From Flavobacteriales bacterium (GTDB lineage Bacteria; Bacteroidota; Bacteroidia; Flavobacteriales_G; Salibacteraceae): DNA of 34,356 bases. A model generated the notes under the pieces. The model did not search any database. It saw only the letters and a list, made by a program, of their open reading frames with translations, and was not told the origin of the DNA. Each line of letters opens with the position of its first letter. The first letter of the stretch is position 1. Of this stretch, positions 32,416-34,356 are shown one piece after another. Location of the stretch: NCBI GenBank assembly GCA_020435995.1, contig JAGQYO010000036.1:1-34356 (forward strand). The letters are read 5' to 3'. The translations under genes were made by a program, and so were the position numbers.

Positions 32416-33416
32416 AATTAAAAAGAATCATCATTAGCCGCGTAGATAGCATTGGCGATGTCATGCTGACTTTGCCTTTAACTGGTGTTATCAAAAAACA
32501 CATTCCTGACGCCGAAATTATATTTCTAGGAAAGAGTTACACCCAATCAATCATAGAATCTTGTTCCCATGTAGATCAATTTGTAAACTGGGACAACATT
32601 AAAAGCGCCGAGGACAAGGTCGATCAATTTAAATTGCTTCAGGCCGACACCATCATCCATGTTTTGCCAAACATTCAGGTGGCTGCACTAGCTCAAAGAG
32701 CTCGCATTAAAAACCGAATTGGAACATCCCGTCGGTGGTTTCATCACCTGTATTGCAATAAACTGGTAAGCCTATCTAGGAGGAAAAGTGAATTGCACGA
32801 GGCCCAACTCAATATTAAGCTCATCACCGACCTTCTAAATGTAGTTGTGCCAGACTTAGCTGAACTCCCAGATTTTTATGGTTTTAATAGCCGTGTTCCC
32901 TTGAAAGAGGAGTTTAAAACATTATTAGCATTACATCCGAAAAACATCATTCTACATCCAAAATCCCAAGGAAGCGCGCGTGAATGGGGGTTAAAGAATT
33001 TTGATGAACTCATCCAGTTGTTTGCGAAAGAAGATGTAGGCGTTTTTATAACTGGAACAGCCGACGAAGGAAAACTTATTCAACATGGCTTGACCCTCGA
33101 TGGTACAAATGTGTACAACATGACTGGTAAAATGGATTTAACTCAGCTGATTTCCTTTATTCAATCGTGCGATGGGCTGCTAGCGGCCAGCACCGGCCCA
33201 TTGCATATTGCAGCCGCCCTTGGCAAACGAACCGTTGGTTTGTATTCTCCTTTAAAACCTATATACCCAGCACGCTGGGGAGCACTTGGAAAAAACACCA
33301 TTAACCTAACGTATGAAGGCCCGCTCGATTTGGGAGTGACTGTAAAAACAGACCATTCAATGGAAAAAATTAAACCTCAGCGGGTATTTCATGCTCTGAT
33401 GAATCCAGATTCCTAG
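32412..33416 (+). CDS. Family 9 glycosyltransferase (heptosyltransferase-like)
   Basis: 334 residues. N-terminal RIIISRVDSIGDVMLTLPLTGVIKKHIP is the GT9 acceptor-domain signature. The C-terminal nucleotide-sugar domain has ILHPKSQGSAREWGLKNFDEL and the family motif ASTGPLHIAAALGKRTVGLYSP. It belongs with WaaC/WaaF/WaaQ-type enzymes that add heptose or another sugar to the LPS inner core, in the cytosol at the inner membrane. Bacteroidota LPS often lacks heptose, so the true donor is uncertain. It is coupled to the GT2 gene upstream by a 4-base overlap. Its last 47 bases (33370-33416) overlap the end of the convergent ligase-like gene on the other strand. Confidence 0.88.
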   Translation: MKLKRIIISRVDSIGDVMLTLPLTGVIKKHIPDAEIIFLGKSYTQSIIESCSHVDQFVNWDNIKSAEDKVDQFKLLQADTIIHVLPNIQVAALAQRARIKNRIGTSRRWFHHLYCNKLVSLSRRKSELHEAQLNIKLITDLLNVVVPDLAELPDFYGFNSRVPLKEEFKTLLALHPKNIILHPKSQGSAREWGLKNFDELIQLFAKEDVGVFITGTADEGKLIQHGLTLDGTNVYNMTGKMDLTQLISFIQSCDGLLAASTGPLHIAAALGKRTVGLYSPLKPIYPARWGALGKNTINLTYEGPLDLGVTVKTDHSMEKIKPQRVFHALMNPDS

Positions 33417-34356
33417 AAGATGCAAATGAAAAAAGGCAATAAAATACAGTAGCAAAAGTCAACCCTATTTGCCCTTCTATGGTATCCTCTACTAACATTG
33501 AAGAAAGGAGGATTCCTGCGAAAATTAAATACGGATAGTTGTATTTATAAACAAAGATGGGCCTTACAAAAATGAAAATAAGTAGTAGAAATCCCAGTAT
33601 TCCGTAGGTTATCCAATATGTAAGATATTGGTTATGTGGCTTCAAGCGGTAATTATCACTTAAGTTGGATTCTAATTCTTGATAGGCTTTCTTCATTTCA
33701 TCGTAGGTATCCCCGGTTCCTACCCCAATAATCCAATGTTTTTTAAGAACATGAACGGCTGCCTTCCAAAATTCAAATCGCTGCGCAGCCGAATTGCCTT
33801 CAGGGTTGCCAGCTCCCATCAAATAAGAATGCATTTCCCATGATATTTGATACATTCGTTTTCTAACGCCTTGTTCATCCATCAAATAATAATTTGTTTC
33901 ACCATTTTCGATTGCCACAACTTGTCTTTCGTCAAGCTTGCTCACTCCGCTTGAGTCCTTTGGGTCCGCTTTGGAAGTTAAAAAACGAATAAGCGTAGTC
34001 ATGATTTGCTCCCCACTTTTGCCAACACTATCTACGGGAATATCGCTTTTTTTTTGCCACTCTTCACGGAGCTCCTTCCAGCATATATAAGTCCAAATCA
34101 AATGGCCATTCTCTACTGCCTTGTTGTTCAAATTGTGATAATAAATATTGCCACTTGGTGTATGGTAGGGAAGCTTAGTTTGAGATAAATCATCGGACTT
34201 AAAAAAGGGCTTAATTGCAGGATAGAACAAATAACCGCTTCCTAATAACACCGATACAAAAGCGGTAGTGACAACCATCTTCACCATTTTCTGATTCTTT
34301 AATCGCATGAGCCAACATATGATCGCTACGGCTGATGAAATGCATAGGACCATTAT
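33370..34356 (-). CDS. Partial O-antigen ligase / polymerase-like membrane protein (C-terminal part)
   Basis: The frame stays open to the right edge (about 328 residues visible), so the N-terminal half lies outside the window and the ATG at 34353 is probably internal. Two hydrophobic helices (near 1-17 and 26-48) flank a large hydrophilic loop (about 50-240) that holds FEFWKAAVHVLKKHWIIGVGTGDTYDEM and the diagnostic LKPHNQYLTYWITYGILGFLLLI, the Wzy_C/WaaL-like signature (H-N-x-x-L near the end of the periplasmic loop). Two further helices end the protein. It probably ligates or polymerises a lipid-linked surface glycan at the periplasmic face, consistent with the GT2 and GT9 genes beside it. 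It overlaps the GT9 gene tail-to-tail by 47 bases. Confidence 0.82.
   Translation of the reverse strand: MMVLCISSAVAIICWLMRLKNQKMVKMVVTTAFVSVLLGSGYLFYPAIKPFFKSDDLSQTKLPYHTPSGNIYYHNLNNKAVENGHLIWTYICWKELREEWQKKSDIPVDSVGKSGEQIMTTLIRFLTSKADPKDSSGVSKLDERQVVAIENGETNYYLMDEQGVRKRMYQISWEMHSYLMGAGNPEGNSAAQRFEFWKAAVHVLKKHWIIGVGTGDTYDEMKKAYQELESNLSDNYRLKPHNQYLTYWITYGILGFLLLIFIFVRPIFVYKYNYPYLIFAGILLSSMLVEDTIEGQIGLTFATVFYCLFSFASSRNLDSSEHEIPAEV

Noticed and set aside
1-34356. tRNA, rRNA, CRISPR array, insertion sequence or replication origin
   Set aside because: No cloverleaf-like gene, rRNA stretch, regularly spaced repeat, transposase or DnaA-box cluster was seen on reading both strands.

Overview
The window looks like a chromosomal segment of a Bacteroidota bacterium, most likely from or near the Flavobacteriales. 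The evidence is two secreted proteins with type IX secretion (T9SS) C-terminal sorting domains, a PorE-like TPR/beta-propeller/OmpA protein, a TonB-dependent receptor with a carboxypeptidase-like N-terminal domain, the purH-mreBCD-mrdA-rodA gene order, and TAnnTTTG-type -7 promoter boxes with few Shine-Dalgarno sites. No rRNA, tRNA, CRISPR array, insertion sequence or prophage was seen. Coding density is very high and no gene-free stretch exceeds 300 bases (the longest is about 256 bases, 6165-6420).

Layout. 1-3370 (+): two secreted T9SS substrates. The first is a partial fibre-like protein with an S74 autoprocessing chaperone domain. The second is a propeller/Ig-like protein of uneven base composition. 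3491-7404 (+): single housekeeping or accessory genes, namely a MarC membrane protein, a membrane-anchored SRPBCC-GyrI fusion, a PLP-dependent deaminase/desulfhydrase and a glucosaminidase-LysM protein. 7405-10189 (-): a tightly overlapping set of a D-2-hydroxyacid dehydrogenase, an EamA transporter, a DUF502 protein and an MmcQ/YjbR protein. 10229-13521 (-): three secreted or outer-membrane proteins, each rich in a different class of metal ligand: a Met-rich helix protein, a His-rich TonB receptor with a Cys-Cys motif, and a Cys/His-rich HYC_CC_PP-like protein. This looks like a copper (or other soft-metal) handling locus. The iron-sulfur carrier Nfu is transcribed divergently from it.

14362-23542 (-): the elongasome genes mreB, mreC, mreD, mrdA and rodA behind purH, then a long PurF-like amidotransferase with its own promoter. 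23663-25494: a cyclase-family (kynurenine formamidase-like) gene facing an HTH-Fic fusion. Both end at one 11-bp hairpin, and the Fic gene starts at a palindrome that could be its own operator. 25600-27516 (+): the PorE-like protein. 27565-31529 (-): sucA-odhB, the E1 and E2 subunits of 2-oxoglutarate dehydrogenase. 31663-34356: two glycosyltransferases (GT2 and GT9) facing, and overlapping by 47 bases, a partial O-antigen ligase-like gene, so this end of the window is a cell-surface glycan region.

The best candidates for something not well described are the three-protein metal-ligand cluster with a GTG start that appears leaderless, an intrinsic terminator inside the signal-peptide codons of the second secreted gene, and the S74-plus-T9SS domain combination. 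All functional calls come from reading sequence and recalling families. Nothing was searched or folded by program.
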